From the NCBI GenBank assembly GCA_018224315.1, contig JAGTVF010000370.1, positions 1 to 20,029 of the forward strand: DNA of 20,029 bases, in the 5' to 3' direction. Of this stretch, positions 1-6,824 are shown in pieces. Both the position numbers and the translations under genes were made by a program. Below the pieces are notes generated by a model, which did no database searches, was not told the DNA's origin, and was given only the letters and a program-made list of their open reading frames with translations. The stretch's first letter is position 1; every line of letters begins with the position of its first letter. This DNA is from Desulfobacterales bacterium. Its GTDB lineage: Bacteria > Desulfobacterota > Desulfobacteria > Desulfobacterales > Desulfosalsimonadaceae.

Positions 1-22
1 AAACTGTTTGAGGCCGTAAGGC

Positions 23-90
23 CGAGTTTTTGAAATTTCGGCGGAGGCGTTGGCTGAATCCGCAAAAACGATCAGGAGCGAAAAAACTCG
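23..90. repeat. Long-range inverted repeat (possible dispersed intergenic element)
   Basis: CGAGTTTTT at 23-31 is exactly complementary to AAAAACTCG at 82-90, and inside it GCGGA (41-45) pairs with TCCGC (59-63). A small GGCC-GTAA-GGCC hairpin (12-22) sits just outside. The RNA or single strand could therefore fold into a nested stem-loop of about 68 nt. The stretch has no convincing coding sequence. It resembles REP-type intergenic elements in architecture, but whether it recurs in the genome cannot be seen from one copy. Confidence 0.35.
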
Positions 91-191
91 CCCCTGCCCT
101 CCGGGCTTCCTTCCCCAAAAGTTGCAAAATTCCAATGGCAGCGCCTGAGATATTTGGAAAAGGCCGGGCGGGAATTTTTTTATTCATGGCC

Positions 192-220
192 TTCATGTCC
201 ATTGCGGTATATGCTATATT
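192..220 (+). promoter_or_regulatory. Candidate promoter for the AP-endonuclease-2-like gene
   Basis: TATATT at 215-220 is preceded by a TG one base upstream (extended -10 pattern, TGC at 212-214), with a weak -35 TTCATG at 192-197 and a 17-bp spacer. It lies about 40 bp before the ATG at 262. The rest of 1-261 shows no gene. The -35 is poor, so the call rests on the extended -10. Confidence 0.35.
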
Positions 221-261
221 CCAGCCAATGTCCATCTGACCGGGCAAGCAAGGGGAATTTT

Positions 262-1083
262 ATGGCAGAAATGTTTGATTTACCAAAAACCCGCATCCTT
301 GAAAATGTTCAGGTCAACATCCCGTTTTCCTGGTTTATGGATTCACAGGAAAACTGGCTGGAAATTTTTGCCCAAAACCGTATTCAGCCGGAAATCGGCT
401 TAGACGCCGAGGCCCTGGACCGGTTTGCGCCCGATGATTTTTCCCGGGTTGGCCGCCGGTTTGCCGATGCCGGATGCCGGGTGACGGTTCACGGACCGTT
501 TCTGGACCTGTCTCCGGGATCGCCGGATCCGGAAATCCGGTCGGTGACCCACAAACGGCTGACACAGGCCCGGGCTGCAGCAGAGGCCCTTTGCCCGGAG
601 ACCATGGTCTGTCATGCCGGCTATGACCCGGCCCGCTACAGCTTTATCCGGCAGGAGTGGTACAAGCGGGCAGCTGACACATGGAACCGCCACGGCCACG
701 CCCTTTGGAAACAAGGTATCCGCCTGGTGCTGGAAAACGTCTATGAGCCCGACCCAAAAGACCTGGCGGATATGTTTGAAAAAACCGATCCAAAGACAAC
801 CGGTTTTTGTCTGGACGTGGGGCACCTTACCGTATTTGGCTCATCTTCCCTCTCAGAGTGGCTCAAAAAACTCAGTCTCCGTATCCACGAGCTCCACCTG
901 CACGACAACAACGGAAAAACCGATGACCACCTGGGAATGGGCCGGGGCATCATTGATTTTACGCCTTTGCATCAATGGCTAAAAACCGCCCGGCCGGCGC
1001 CTGTCATCACTCTGGAGCCCCACCGCCGGGAAGACCTGATCCACAGCCTTTTGTTTCTGGAAAATCACAAATGGTTCCAATAA
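262..1083 (+). CDS. Sugar phosphate isomerase/epimerase-like protein (AP endonuclease 2 / TIM barrel family)
   Basis: A 273-residue protein with the xylose-isomerase-like TIM-barrel fold typical of the AP_endonuc_2 family (endonuclease IV, sugar phosphate isomerases, hydroxypyruvate isomerases). The family's metal-site pattern is visible in order: VHGPF (H77), VCHAGY (H118), LENVYE (E158), FCLDVGHL (D185, H188), ELHLHDN (H212, H214), DDHLGMGRG (H223) and TLEPH near residue 260. All expected ligands appear present, so it is probably an active divalent-metal enzyme. The substrate cannot be inferred; DNA repair and sugar isomerisation are both possible. The start at 262 has AAGGGG 6-7 nt upstream. 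Earlier in-frame codons back to 154 lack a ribosome site and would add a non-family N-terminus. There is no terminator between this gene and sat, so some read-through into sat is possible. Confidence 0.85.
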   Translation: MAEMFDLPKTRILENVQVNIPFSWFMDSQENWLEIFAQNRIQPEIGLDAEALDRFAPDDFSRVGRRFADAGCRVTVHGPFLDLSPGSPDPEIRSVTHKRLTQARAAAEALCPETMVCHAGYDPARYSFIRQEWYKRAADTWNRHGHALWKQGIRLVLENVYEPDPKDLADMFEKTDPKTTGFCLDVGHLTVFGSSSLSEWLKKLSLRIHELHLHDNNGKTDDHLGMGRGIIDFTPLHQWLKTARPAPVITLEPHRREDLIHSLLFLENHKWFQ

Positions 1084-1106
1084 GTTCTTTATTGCTGAGC
1101 GCACCC

Positions 1107-1126
1107 GGCAAATACCTTGATTTGCC
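1107..1126 (+). promoter_or_regulatory. Inverted repeat abutting the sat -35 box (candidate operator)
   Basis: GGCAAAT (1107-1113) and ATTTGCC (1120-1126) are perfect 7-bp inverted arms around a 6-bp spacer. The right arm ends at the base immediately before TTGACA (1127-1132). This position, about -36 to -56 from the predicted start, suits a dimeric activator, or a repressor overlapping the polymerase edge. A similar arrangement precedes aprBA (14735-14756). The regulator is not identified. Confidence 0.5.
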
Positions 1127-1159
1127 TTGACAAATCCGGCTGTTCTTATTAGATAAAAT
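1127..1159 (+). promoter_or_regulatory. Predicted sat promoter (sigma-70 type)
   Basis: A perfect -35 TTGACA (1127-1132) is followed by an AT-rich -10 region TAGATAAAAT (1150-1159). TAGATA at 1150-1155 gives a 17-bp spacer; GATAAA at 1152-1157 is a better hexamer but has a 19-bp spacer. Transcription would begin near 1163-1165, giving a leader of about 90 nt before the sat ATG. The leader holds three purine-rich SD-like stretches (1170-1175, 1181-1186, 1241-1248). Confidence 0.6.
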
Positions 1160-1188
1160 TCTTTACATCAGGAGGTGTATAAGGAGAC

Positions 1189-1239
1189 ATGCCCGTTAGA
1201 AATTGCTTCGGGTTTTGTGAAATGACCAACATCATTTGA
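1189..1239 (+). CDS. Possible 16-aa leader peptide upstream of sat
   Basis: ATG at 1189 opens a 16-codon frame, [16 protein letters not shown], ending in TGA at 1237-1239, two bases before the sat Shine-Dalgarno AGGAGAGG (1241-1248). AAGGAG (1181-1186) lies only 2 nt from the ATG, which is closer than usual; AGGAGG (1170-1175) is 13 nt away. The peptide has two cysteines and is in a different frame from sat. Placement suggests translational coupling or attenuation, but short frames of this size are common by chance and no family is recognised. Confidence 0.25.
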   Translation: MPVRNCFGFCEMTNII

Positions 1240-1253
1240 AAGGAGAGGTTGAC

Positions 1254-2528
1254 ATGTCGAATCTAATTCCCCCGCATGGCGGCAAGGGCCTGATCAATTG
1301 TCTGCTGGAAGGCGCGGAACTGGAAGCGGAAAAGAAAAAGGCCGAAGGGCTGAAAAAAGTTTCGCTTTCTCCCAGGGAACGCGGTGACCTGATCATGATC
1401 GGCACCGGCGGTTTCTCGCCTTTGGACGGCTTTATGACCAAGGCGGACTGGAAGAGTGTCTGCGACGGCTACCAGCTGTCAGACGGCACATTCTGGCCCG
1501 TTCCCGTGACCCTGTCGGCAAGCCAGGAAGAAGCCGGCGCCATCAGCGAAGGCGACGAAATCGCCCTGTATGATCCGGAAAACAACGAAATCATGGCCAC
1601 CATGAAGGTCACCGAAAAATTTGAGATGACCGAGGAAAACAAGCGCTATGAATGCGAAAAGGTTTTCATGGGCGAAGGCACCCCCACTCCGGAAGAATTC
1701 TGGAAGATCGCACAGGACGAGCATCCGGGCGTGCAGATGGTCATGAATCAGAAACCCTTTAACCTGGCCGGCCCGGTCAAGGTTCTGTCTGAAGCCGAAT
1801 TTCCCACCAAGTACAAGGGCATTTACATGCGCCCGTCAGAATCCCGCAAAATTTTCGAGGAACGCGGATGGAAGAAAGTTGCCGCCCTGCAGCTGCGCAA
1901 TCCCATGCACCGCTCCCACGAATACCTGGCCAAGATCGCCATTGAAGTCAGCGACGGCTGCTTTATCCATTCCCTGGTGGGCAACCTCAAACCCGGCGAC
2001 ATCCCCGCAGAAGTTCGGGTCAAATGCATTGACGTGCTGGTGAACAATTACTTTGTGCCCGAAAAGGTTGTGCAGGGCGGCTATCCCCTGGATATGCGCT
2101 ATGCAGGCCCCAGAGAAGCCCTGCTCCATGCCACGTTCCGTCAGAACTACGGATGCTCCCATATGATCATTGGCCGCGATCATGCCGGCGTGGGCGACTT
2201 CTACGGCATGTTTGAAGCCCAGACCATCTTCAACAAGATCCCGGCCCCGGCAGAAGAAGGCAAGGCCCTGCTGTGCGAGCCCTTAAACATTGACTGGACC
2301 TTCTACTGCCACAAGTGCGACGGCATGGCATCGCTGAAAACCTGCCCGCACACCAAGGAAGACCGTGTGCTGCTGTCCGGAACCATGCTTCGCAAGATGC
2401 TTTCCGAAGGCGGCCAGCTGCCGGATCACTTCGGCCGGGAAGAAGTCCTGGATATCCTGCGTCTTTACTACCAGGGTCTGACCGACAAGATCGAGGTCAA
2501 GCTCCACGGTGCAGCCACCGGAGAGTAA
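1254..2528 (+). CDS. sat: Sulfate adenylyltransferase (ATP sulfurylase), dissimilatory type
   Basis: Catalyses ATP + sulfate to adenosine 5'-phosphosulfate (APS) + PPi in the cytoplasm, the activation step of sulfate reduction. The 424-residue protein has the PUA-like N-terminal domain followed by the catalytic nucleotidyltransferase domain. The signature motif [12 protein letters not shown] is at residues 213-224 and the second active-site motif GRDHAG at 307-312. C352, C355 and C364 with H366 form a zinc-site-like cluster as in bacterial/archaeal homo-oligomeric ATP sulfurylases. There is no APS-kinase fusion. The start at 1254 is chosen over a TTG at 1236 because AGGAGAGG lies 5-8 nt upstream and translation from [10 protein letters not shown] fits the family. 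The gene has its own promoter and ends at a strong terminator. APS reductase (aprBA) and the Qmo complex lie further downstream on the other strand. Confidence 0.97.
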   Translation: MSNLIPPHGGKGLINCLLEGAELEAEKKKAEGLKKVSLSPRERGDLIMIGTGGFSPLDGFMTKADWKSVCDGYQLSDGTFWPVPVTLSASQEEAGAISEGDEIALYDPENNEIMATMKVTEKFEMTEENKRYECEKVFMGEGTPTPEEFWKIAQDEHPGVQMVMNQKPFNLAGPVKVLSEAEFPTKYKGIYMRPSESRKIFEERGWKKVAALQLRNPMHRSHEYLAKIAIEVSDGCFIHSLVGNLKPGDIPAEVRVKCIDVLVNNYFVPEKVVQGGYPLDMRYAGPREALLHATFRQNYGCSHMIIGRDHAGVGDFYGMFEAQTIFNKIPAPAEEGKALLCEPLNIDWTFYCHKCDGMASLKTCPHTKEDRVLLSGTMLRKMLSEGGQLPDHFGREEVLDILRLYYQGLTDKIEVKLHGAATGE

Positions 2529-2567
2529 AAATCCGCCAGGCCTTTAACTGAAGAACCATATCGCAAA

Positions 2568-2601
2568 AAAAAGGAGACAGGGAATACCCTGTCTCCTTTT
2601 T
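2568..2601. terminator. Bidirectional rho-independent terminator between sat and the sigma-54 regulator
   Basis: A perfect 15-bp stem (2568-2582 with 2587-2601; core GGAGACAGGG/CCCTGTCTCC) closes a 4-nt AATA loop. T-rich sequence follows on the plus strand and an A-run (2565-2572) gives a U-tract on the minus strand. It sits between convergent genes about 40 nt after the sat stop and 45 nt after the regulator stop. Confidence 0.92.
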
Positions 2602-2646
2602 CCTTTTTATCCCCAAAAACCCGCCGGAAAACCATCCCAACCGGGG

Positions 2647-4164
2647 TCAGTGCTGTTTCCGATCTTTTTTGATGCCATACCGGGAAATCAGCCGGGACAA
2701 ATAGGTGCGCTGAATCCCCATAATTTTGGCAGCCCGGGTCTGATTGCCGCCGGTTTTTTTCAGGTTCATCCGGATAAATTTCTTTTTAAACGCATGCATG
2801 GCTTCTTCAAGGGTCATTCCCACGTCGATGTCCTCTGCCCCGGACCTCCGGGGCCCAAACATGGGCAGGTCCTCCGGCTCGATTGCACCGCCCCGGCCCA
2901 TGACCACGGCCCGCTCCAGGGCGTTTTGCAGCTCACGCACATTGCCCGGCCAGTCATAGTCGGTCATCTTTTCAATGGCCGCATCCGATATTTCCAGGGA
3001 AACATATCCTTTTTCCTTCCGGAACCGCTCCACAAAATGGGCTGCCAGGAGCGGAATATCACTTTTGCGCTCCCGCAGAGGCGGCATGTGCAGCTCCACC
3101 ACATTGAGCCGGTAATACAGATCCTCCCGGAAATTTCCGGATTGCACTTCTTTATCGATTTTCCGGTTGGTGGCGGCAATAACCCGGATATCCACGGCAA
3201 TTGGGGTATTGCCGCCCAGGCGATAAAAAATACCGTCCTGCAGCACCCGCAAAAGCTTTGCTTGCATGGCCGGGCTCATTTCAGCGATCTCATCGAGAAA
3301 AATGGTTCCCTCGTCTGCCAGTTCGAATTTTCCGATCTTGGTCCCTGTGGCCCCGGTGAAGGCGCCTTTTTCATGCCCGAACAACTCGGCTTCCAGCAGG
3401 GTCTCGGGCATGGCCGCGCAATTAAGCGCCACCAGGGGCCGGTCCTTTCGGCTACTGGCCTGGTGAATCAAGCGGGCCAGCAGTTCCTTGCCTGTTCCGC
3501 TTTCGCCCAGAATCAGGGCACTGGCCATGGAATCGGCCACTTTTACCGCCTCGGAGACCACCTGGCCGATGGCTTCGCTTTTGCCCACGATTTCGTGGCT
3601 CAGGTGCAGGTCCTGTTTCAGGTCCCGGTTCTCCAGTTCCACGAGCTTGAACTTGCGGGCGTTTTCAATGGCAATGGCGGCCAGTTCGGCAAACACATTG
3701 ATCAGCTCCAGATCACTGTCCTGAAACCTTCCTTTTTCACCCTTGTTGATAAATTCCACCACGCCAATGACCCTGCTGCCGACCTTTAACGGCACGCAGG
3801 CAATGGAGCGGGTCTTGAAACCAATCTGGTCGCTTATGTGCCGGTACCAGCGCCGGTCCCGGCTGACATCGGGTATGAGCAAAGCCTCTCCCGTGCTGGC
3901 CACCTGACCGGCAATGCCCTCCCCGACCCGGACGGAAAACTGCTTGATCTCATCTTTTTTCGCGCCCGTGGCCACCTGGAAATTCAGCCGACCGGTCTTT
4001 TTGTCCAAAAGCAGCAGGGAACTGGCCCTTGCGCGCATCATGCGTGCGCCTGTCTCCAGGATCATCTCCAGGAGGCGGTCCAGGTCATTGGCCATCCAGA
4101 CCCCGTTTTCCATGGTTTTATCCCGGCCTTCTTCACCGGTTTTTTTTGATTTTGTTGTATTCAT
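2647..4164 (-). CDS. Sigma-54-dependent transcriptional activator, GAF-AAA+-Fis
   Basis: A 505-residue bacterial enhancer-binding protein. A GAF sensor domain spans about residues 26-165, followed by a short coiled linker (about 170-190) and the sigma-54-interaction AAA+ domain (about 193-420). That domain carries Walker A GESGTGKE (220-227), the GAFTGA loop that contacts sigma-54 (267-272), Walker B GTIFLDE (286-292) and WPGNVREL (405-412). A Fis-type helix-turn-helix closes the protein (about 473-497, NQTRAAKIMGIQRTYLSRL). All ATPase and sigma-54 motifs are intact. There is no receiver domain, so control is presumably by a ligand at the GAF domain or by protein contact. It starts 15 nt after the stop of the histidine kinase gene, with GGAAGG about 9 nt upstream; an internal ATG at 4113 is an alternative start. 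The target is unknown; proximity makes sat or qmo candidates. Confidence 0.93.
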   Translation of the reverse strand: MNTTKSKKTGEEGRDKTMENGVWMANDLDRLLEMILETGARMMRARASSLLLLDKKTGRLNFQVATGAKKDEIKQFSVRVGEGIAGQVASTGEALLIPDVSRDRRWYRHISDQIGFKTRSIACVPLKVGSRVIGVVEFINKGEKGRFQDSDLELINVFAELAAIAIENARKFKLVELENRDLKQDLHLSHEIVGKSEAIGQVVSEAVKVADSMASALILGESGTGKELLARLIHQASSRKDRPLVALNCAAMPETLLEAELFGHEKGAFTGATGTKIGKFELADEGTIFLDEIAEMSPAMQAKLLRVLQDGIFYRLGGNTPIAVDIRVIAATNRKIDKEVQSGNFREDLYYRLNVVELHMPPLRERKSDIPLLAAHFVERFRKEKGYVSLEISDAAIEKMTDYDWPGNVRELQNALERAVVMGRGGAIEPEDLPMFGPRRSGAEDIDVGMTLEEAMHAFKKKFIRMNLKKTGGNQTRAAKIMGIQRTYLSRLISRYGIKKDRKQH

Positions 4165-4179
4165 CGGGTCCGGCCTTCC

Positions 4180-5712
4180 CTATTCCTGTTGATCCGCGCA
4201 CTGCCATCCGGCTTTGATCCAGACGCCACGGCCTGGCCGTGACTCCACCCGGAAAGTACCGCCGCTTAACTCCACCCGCTCCTTCATTCCCAGCAGACCA
4301 TAACCGGCTCCACCCCGGGCCTGCTTTTCTGTTGAAAAACCGATTCCATTGTCTGCCACTGTCAGCAGCATGCATTGGCCGTTTTTAATCAATGAAAGCT
4401 GAATGCTGCCGGCATTGCCATGTCTGGCGGCATTGTTCATGGCCTCCTGGAAGACCCGGTAAATCACAATTTTTAAAGCTTCCTCAATGTCTTGTTCATC
4501 GATCATGAGAATTTTTTCCAGCCGAATATGGGGAAACACGCTGTTAAACTGCCTGCAGTACCAGTCAATGGTGGGCAGGAGCCCGAGATCATCGATCATG
4601 GGCGGCCGCAGACCTTTCTGGATCCGCCGGCACTCGGCCAGCAAATCACCGGCGTTGGCCGCCAGTCCCTCCAGCACAGATGGCGACACCGCCGTATTCG
4701 AAGATCTGACCCCTGCCAGGGCATTTTCGATCTGGATCTTGATTCCCGCCAGTCCGGAACCCAGACTGTCGTGGAGCTCCCGGGCAACGTATTTGCGCTC
4801 CTTTTCCTGGGCCTCCATTAACTGGGAGGAAAGCAGACGGATCCGGCCCTCGGAGGTTTGCAGGGCGCGCTGAGCGGACTTGAGATCGGAAATGTCCGTG
4901 CACACGCCCACAATCATCTGAAGCCCCCCGTTTTCATCACAGACCGGATATCCCCGGTCCCGAACCCAGCAGATGGATCCGTCGGGCCGCACCACCCGGT
5001 ACTCCTCATCCCACGTTCCGCCTTTGTAGTATTTGATCCGCTGCCAGACCCGGGCTCGGTCCCGGAAATCAATGCTTTCCACAAACGACATGGGCGATTC
5101 ATAAACACTTTGACAGCTCCGGCCCCACATTTTTTCATATGAGGGGCTGACGTAAAGAATCCGTTTCAACCCCGGAAGGGCCATCCAGAACACGTCATCA
5201 ATGGCCTCGGTCATAATCCGGAAACGTTTTTCCGCCTCCAGGGCGGCCTCTTGGGCAAGTTTGCGCCGGCTGACATTGACCAGGGCCAGAATCAGACCGG
5301 TTACCCGGCCGTCTGCGGCTTTGACCGGATTGAGGCTCCAGTCCCAGTAACTCACGCCCCGCTCCGGGTTTTCGGAATATTCAAACGGTTTTTCAAGGGC
5401 GTAATAGGGCTGCCCGGTATCCACCACCTTTTGGAAAATCGCCTGGTTTTCCCCGTTTGGATACAGGTCAAAATGATTCCTGCCTTTATAGTAGTCCGGC
5501 CATTTGCCGTCGGCTTTTGCATATGCCTGGTTGACACGGATAAAACAAAAGTTTGTATCCATGTGCGCCACCATGAAATGCGTATTGGCAAAAATGGCCT
5601 CCAGCAGTCGGCTGGATTCATTGCCTTTCTGGCTGTCAGACCCGAATTCGTGCAAATCCCCGCTGGGGCAGCTGACCCGGCCTTCTTTCGTATTTTCAGA
5701 CCCCCGGCTCAT
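4180..5712 (-). CDS. PAS-domain sensor histidine kinase (NarX/HPK7, HisKA_3 type)
   Basis: A 510-residue protein with two PAS domains (about 33-152 and 160-278, the second with a PAC tail), then the HisKA_3 dimerisation/phosphoacceptor region with ARELHDSLG (H314). An HATPase_c domain follows, with N-box FQEAMNNAARHG (421-432), G1 box VADNGIGF (452-459) and GYGLLGMKERV (470-480). No signal peptide or membrane segment is seen, so it is probably cytosolic. ATG 5712 is preceded by AAAGGAGAG; the frame extends upstream to 5838 without another good ribosome site. Its first codons overlap the end of the exonuclease gene by 17 nt, implying translational coupling. Kinases of this class usually pair with NarL/FixJ response regulators, but none is present here; the next gene is a sigma-54 activator without a receiver domain. 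Confidence 0.92.
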   Translation of the reverse strand: MSRGSENTKEGRVSCPSGDLHEFGSDSQKGNESSRLLEAIFANTHFMVAHMDTNFCFIRVNQAYAKADGKWPDYYKGRNHFDLYPNGENQAIFQKVVDTGQPYYALEKPFEYSENPERGVSYWDWSLNPVKAADGRVTGLILALVNVSRRKLAQEAALEAEKRFRIMTEAIDDVFWMALPGLKRILYVSPSYEKMWGRSCQSVYESPMSFVESIDFRDRARVWQRIKYYKGGTWDEEYRVVRPDGSICWVRDRGYPVCDENGGLQMIVGVCTDISDLKSAQRALQTSEGRIRLLSSQLMEAQEKERKYVARELHDSLGSGLAGIKIQIENALAGVRSSNTAVSPSVLEGLAANAGDLLAECRRIQKGLRPPMIDDLGLLPTIDWYCRQFNSVFPHIRLEKILMIDEQDIEEALKIVIYRVFQEAMNNAARHGNAGSIQLSLIKNGQCMLLTVADNGIGFSTEKQARGGAGYGLLGMKERVELSGGTFRVESRPGRGVWIKAGWQCADQQE

Positions 5713-6574
5713 CGGCTCTCCTTTCGGGATATGCCCCATGGACAAGCGATTTTTCCACAATCCTGTGCACAAGCCCTGGATGCGCTGCAAACGGAACCCG
5801 GGGCCGCTCCGGACGGACAAGGGCCATGGTTTGTGCAAAGGGCGTCCGGCTGACCTTGAGATTGTAGGCTGTGTGCATCAGAAACTCCAGGTTCACGGTA
5901 TCCTCGGCATTATAAGCCATAAGGGTCTCAAGGGCAGACAAACTGCCGGTTTTCTCATATTCCTGCCAAAGCAGCACCGCCAGATATCCGTCAATGCCGT
6001 CGAGATCCTTGCGGTCAATGCCCATTTGCTTTTCACACCCCTTGAGCCCGCCCTTAAACCCCAGACCGGCAAGCACATGCCGCAGGTCGATATGGGCATG
6101 GGGTATGCGGATATTGAAAAAGCGTTCGATAAAGGGAATGTCAAAGCTTTTGCCGTTATAGGTCACCAGCAGATCATAACGAGAAATATCCCCGGGAAAA
6201 TCCTGCAGGTTTTGCCCGTTTACATAGCACCGAATAGCGGTGCCGTCATAAAGGGCAATGGTGGTAATCCGGTTGGAAGCCCGGAACAGGCCGGTGGTTT
6301 CAATATCAAGATAAGCGGTTCTGGTACGGAAGGTCCCGAACAGGCGCCACTGCTGATCCGGAGGCAGGCGGCGGGAGAAATAACCAACCCGGCCTTCCTG
6401 GAGGGATTTTTCAGATGCCGCCAGCTCACTTCGGATCCATGCAGCCGCTGAAGGGCCAACAGGCAGGTCATGGGCTGCCGACACATCGGTCCATGCATGG
6501 ATACCGGCGCCCCACAACCGGGCCTCGGTTTTTTTACCCACACCATTGATGTGACAGAATGTATTTTCAATCAT
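5696..6574 (-). CDS. Ribonuclease H-like (DEDD) exonuclease domain protein with N-terminal helix-hairpin-helix, YprB-like
   Basis: A 292-residue protein. Residues 9-30 (INGVGKKTEARLWGAG) look like a helix-hairpin-helix DNA-binding motif. The rest is an RNase H-like 3'-5' exonuclease fold with DIETTG (90-95, D90 and E92), YNGKSFDIPF (139-148, D145), HIDLRH (161-166) and YNAEDTVNLEF (221-231, D225). These are the acidic positions expected of DEDD enzymes, so it is probably catalytically competent. It resembles the uncharacterised YprB family by its exonuclease part, but lacks a recognisable TPR tail. It is the first gene of a three-gene operon with the histidine kinase and the sigma-54 activator. 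The Shine-Dalgarno is weak (GGATTT). The biological substrate is unknown. Confidence 0.82.
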   Translation of the reverse strand: MIENTFCHINGVGKKTEARLWGAGIHAWTDVSAAHDLPVGPSAAAWIRSELAASEKSLQEGRVGYFSRRLPPDQQWRLFGTFRTRTAYLDIETTGLFRASNRITTIALYDGTAIRCYVNGQNLQDFPGDISRYDLLVTYNGKSFDIPFIERFFNIRIPHAHIDLRHVLAGLGFKGGLKGCEKQMGIDRKDLDGIDGYLAVLLWQEYEKTGSLSALETLMAYNAEDTVNLEFLMHTAYNLKVSRTPFAQTMALVRPERPRVPFAAHPGLVHRIVEKSLVHGAYPERRADEPGV

Positions 6575-6613
6575 TCTGCAAATCCATTGAATCCGGCAGA
6601 CGCTGTTGCAGGT

Positions 6614-6635
6614 TCAGGACAGCATCCTGTCCTGA
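6614..6635. promoter_or_regulatory. 9-bp inverted repeat at the predicted 5' end of the exonuclease-kinase-regulator transcript
   Basis: TCAGGACAG (6614-6622) and CTGTCCTGA (6627-6635) are perfect complements around a 4-nt loop. The site lies 40 nt upstream of the exonuclease start and immediately after the predicted transcription start (about 6637, minus strand). It could be an operator or a stabilising 5' hairpin. As a terminator it lacks a U-run on the minus strand; on the plus strand it is followed by TACCTTTTCTT, but no plus-strand gene leads into it. Confidence 0.4.
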
Positions 6636-6643
6636 TACCTTTT

Positions 6644-6652
6644 CTTATAGCA
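6644..6652 (-). promoter_or_regulatory. Candidate extended -10 promoter for the exonuclease-kinase-regulator operon
   Basis: On the minus strand the sequence reads TGCTATAAG: an extended -10 TG motif with TATAAG (complement of 6644-6649). Upstream sequence is AT-rich with only a weak TTGTTT-like -35, at a longer than ideal spacing. Transcription would start near 6637. Confidence 0.35.
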
Positions 6653-6759
6653 TAATAATGAACATGATAAACAAAATTACCATCCGAAAGTCCTGACAGC
6701 CTTGTAAAAAGTCTCCCGGACCATAAAGCGCCGGCTCCGGTGAGGTGTTCCACAACGCA

Positions 6760-6791
6760 AAAAGGGGGCTTTACGGATAAAGCCCCCTTTT
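6760..6791 (-). terminator. Rho-independent terminator of the qmo operon
   Basis: A perfect 14-bp stem (6760-6773 with 6778-6791, GGGGGC/GCCCCC core) surrounds a CGGA loop. On the minus strand it is followed by a U-run made by the A-tract starting at 6759. It begins about 33 nt after the qmoC stop and should end the qmoABC transcript. The rest of 6575-6824 holds the promoter region of the next operon and no gene. Confidence 0.9.
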
Positions 6792-6824
6792 CACATTCCA
6801 TATGAATCAGACAAACAAAAGCTG

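Noticed and set aside
30..239. 69-codon open frame on the plus strand
   Set aside because: It lies in the inverted-repeat region, has an arginine-rich non-family composition, lacks a ribosome site and ends on top of the candidate promoter for the gene at 262.
1215..1221. TTGTGAA half-site in the sat leader, resembling Rex or HcpR sites
   Set aside because: The second half-site is absent: only 3 of 7 (Rex spacing) or 3 of 6 (HcpR spacing) positions match, and it lies downstream of the predicted transcription start.
2650..3789. 379-codon plus-strand frame opposite the sigma-54 activator
   Set aside because: It is antisense to a gene with intact catalytic motifs; its histidine/proline/glutamine-rich product has no recognisable domain and reflects third-position GC bias.
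5713..5838. N-terminal extension of the histidine kinase frame
   Set aside because: It lies almost wholly within the exonuclease gene, shows no domain, and the ATG at 5712 has a good AAAGGAGAG ribosome site.
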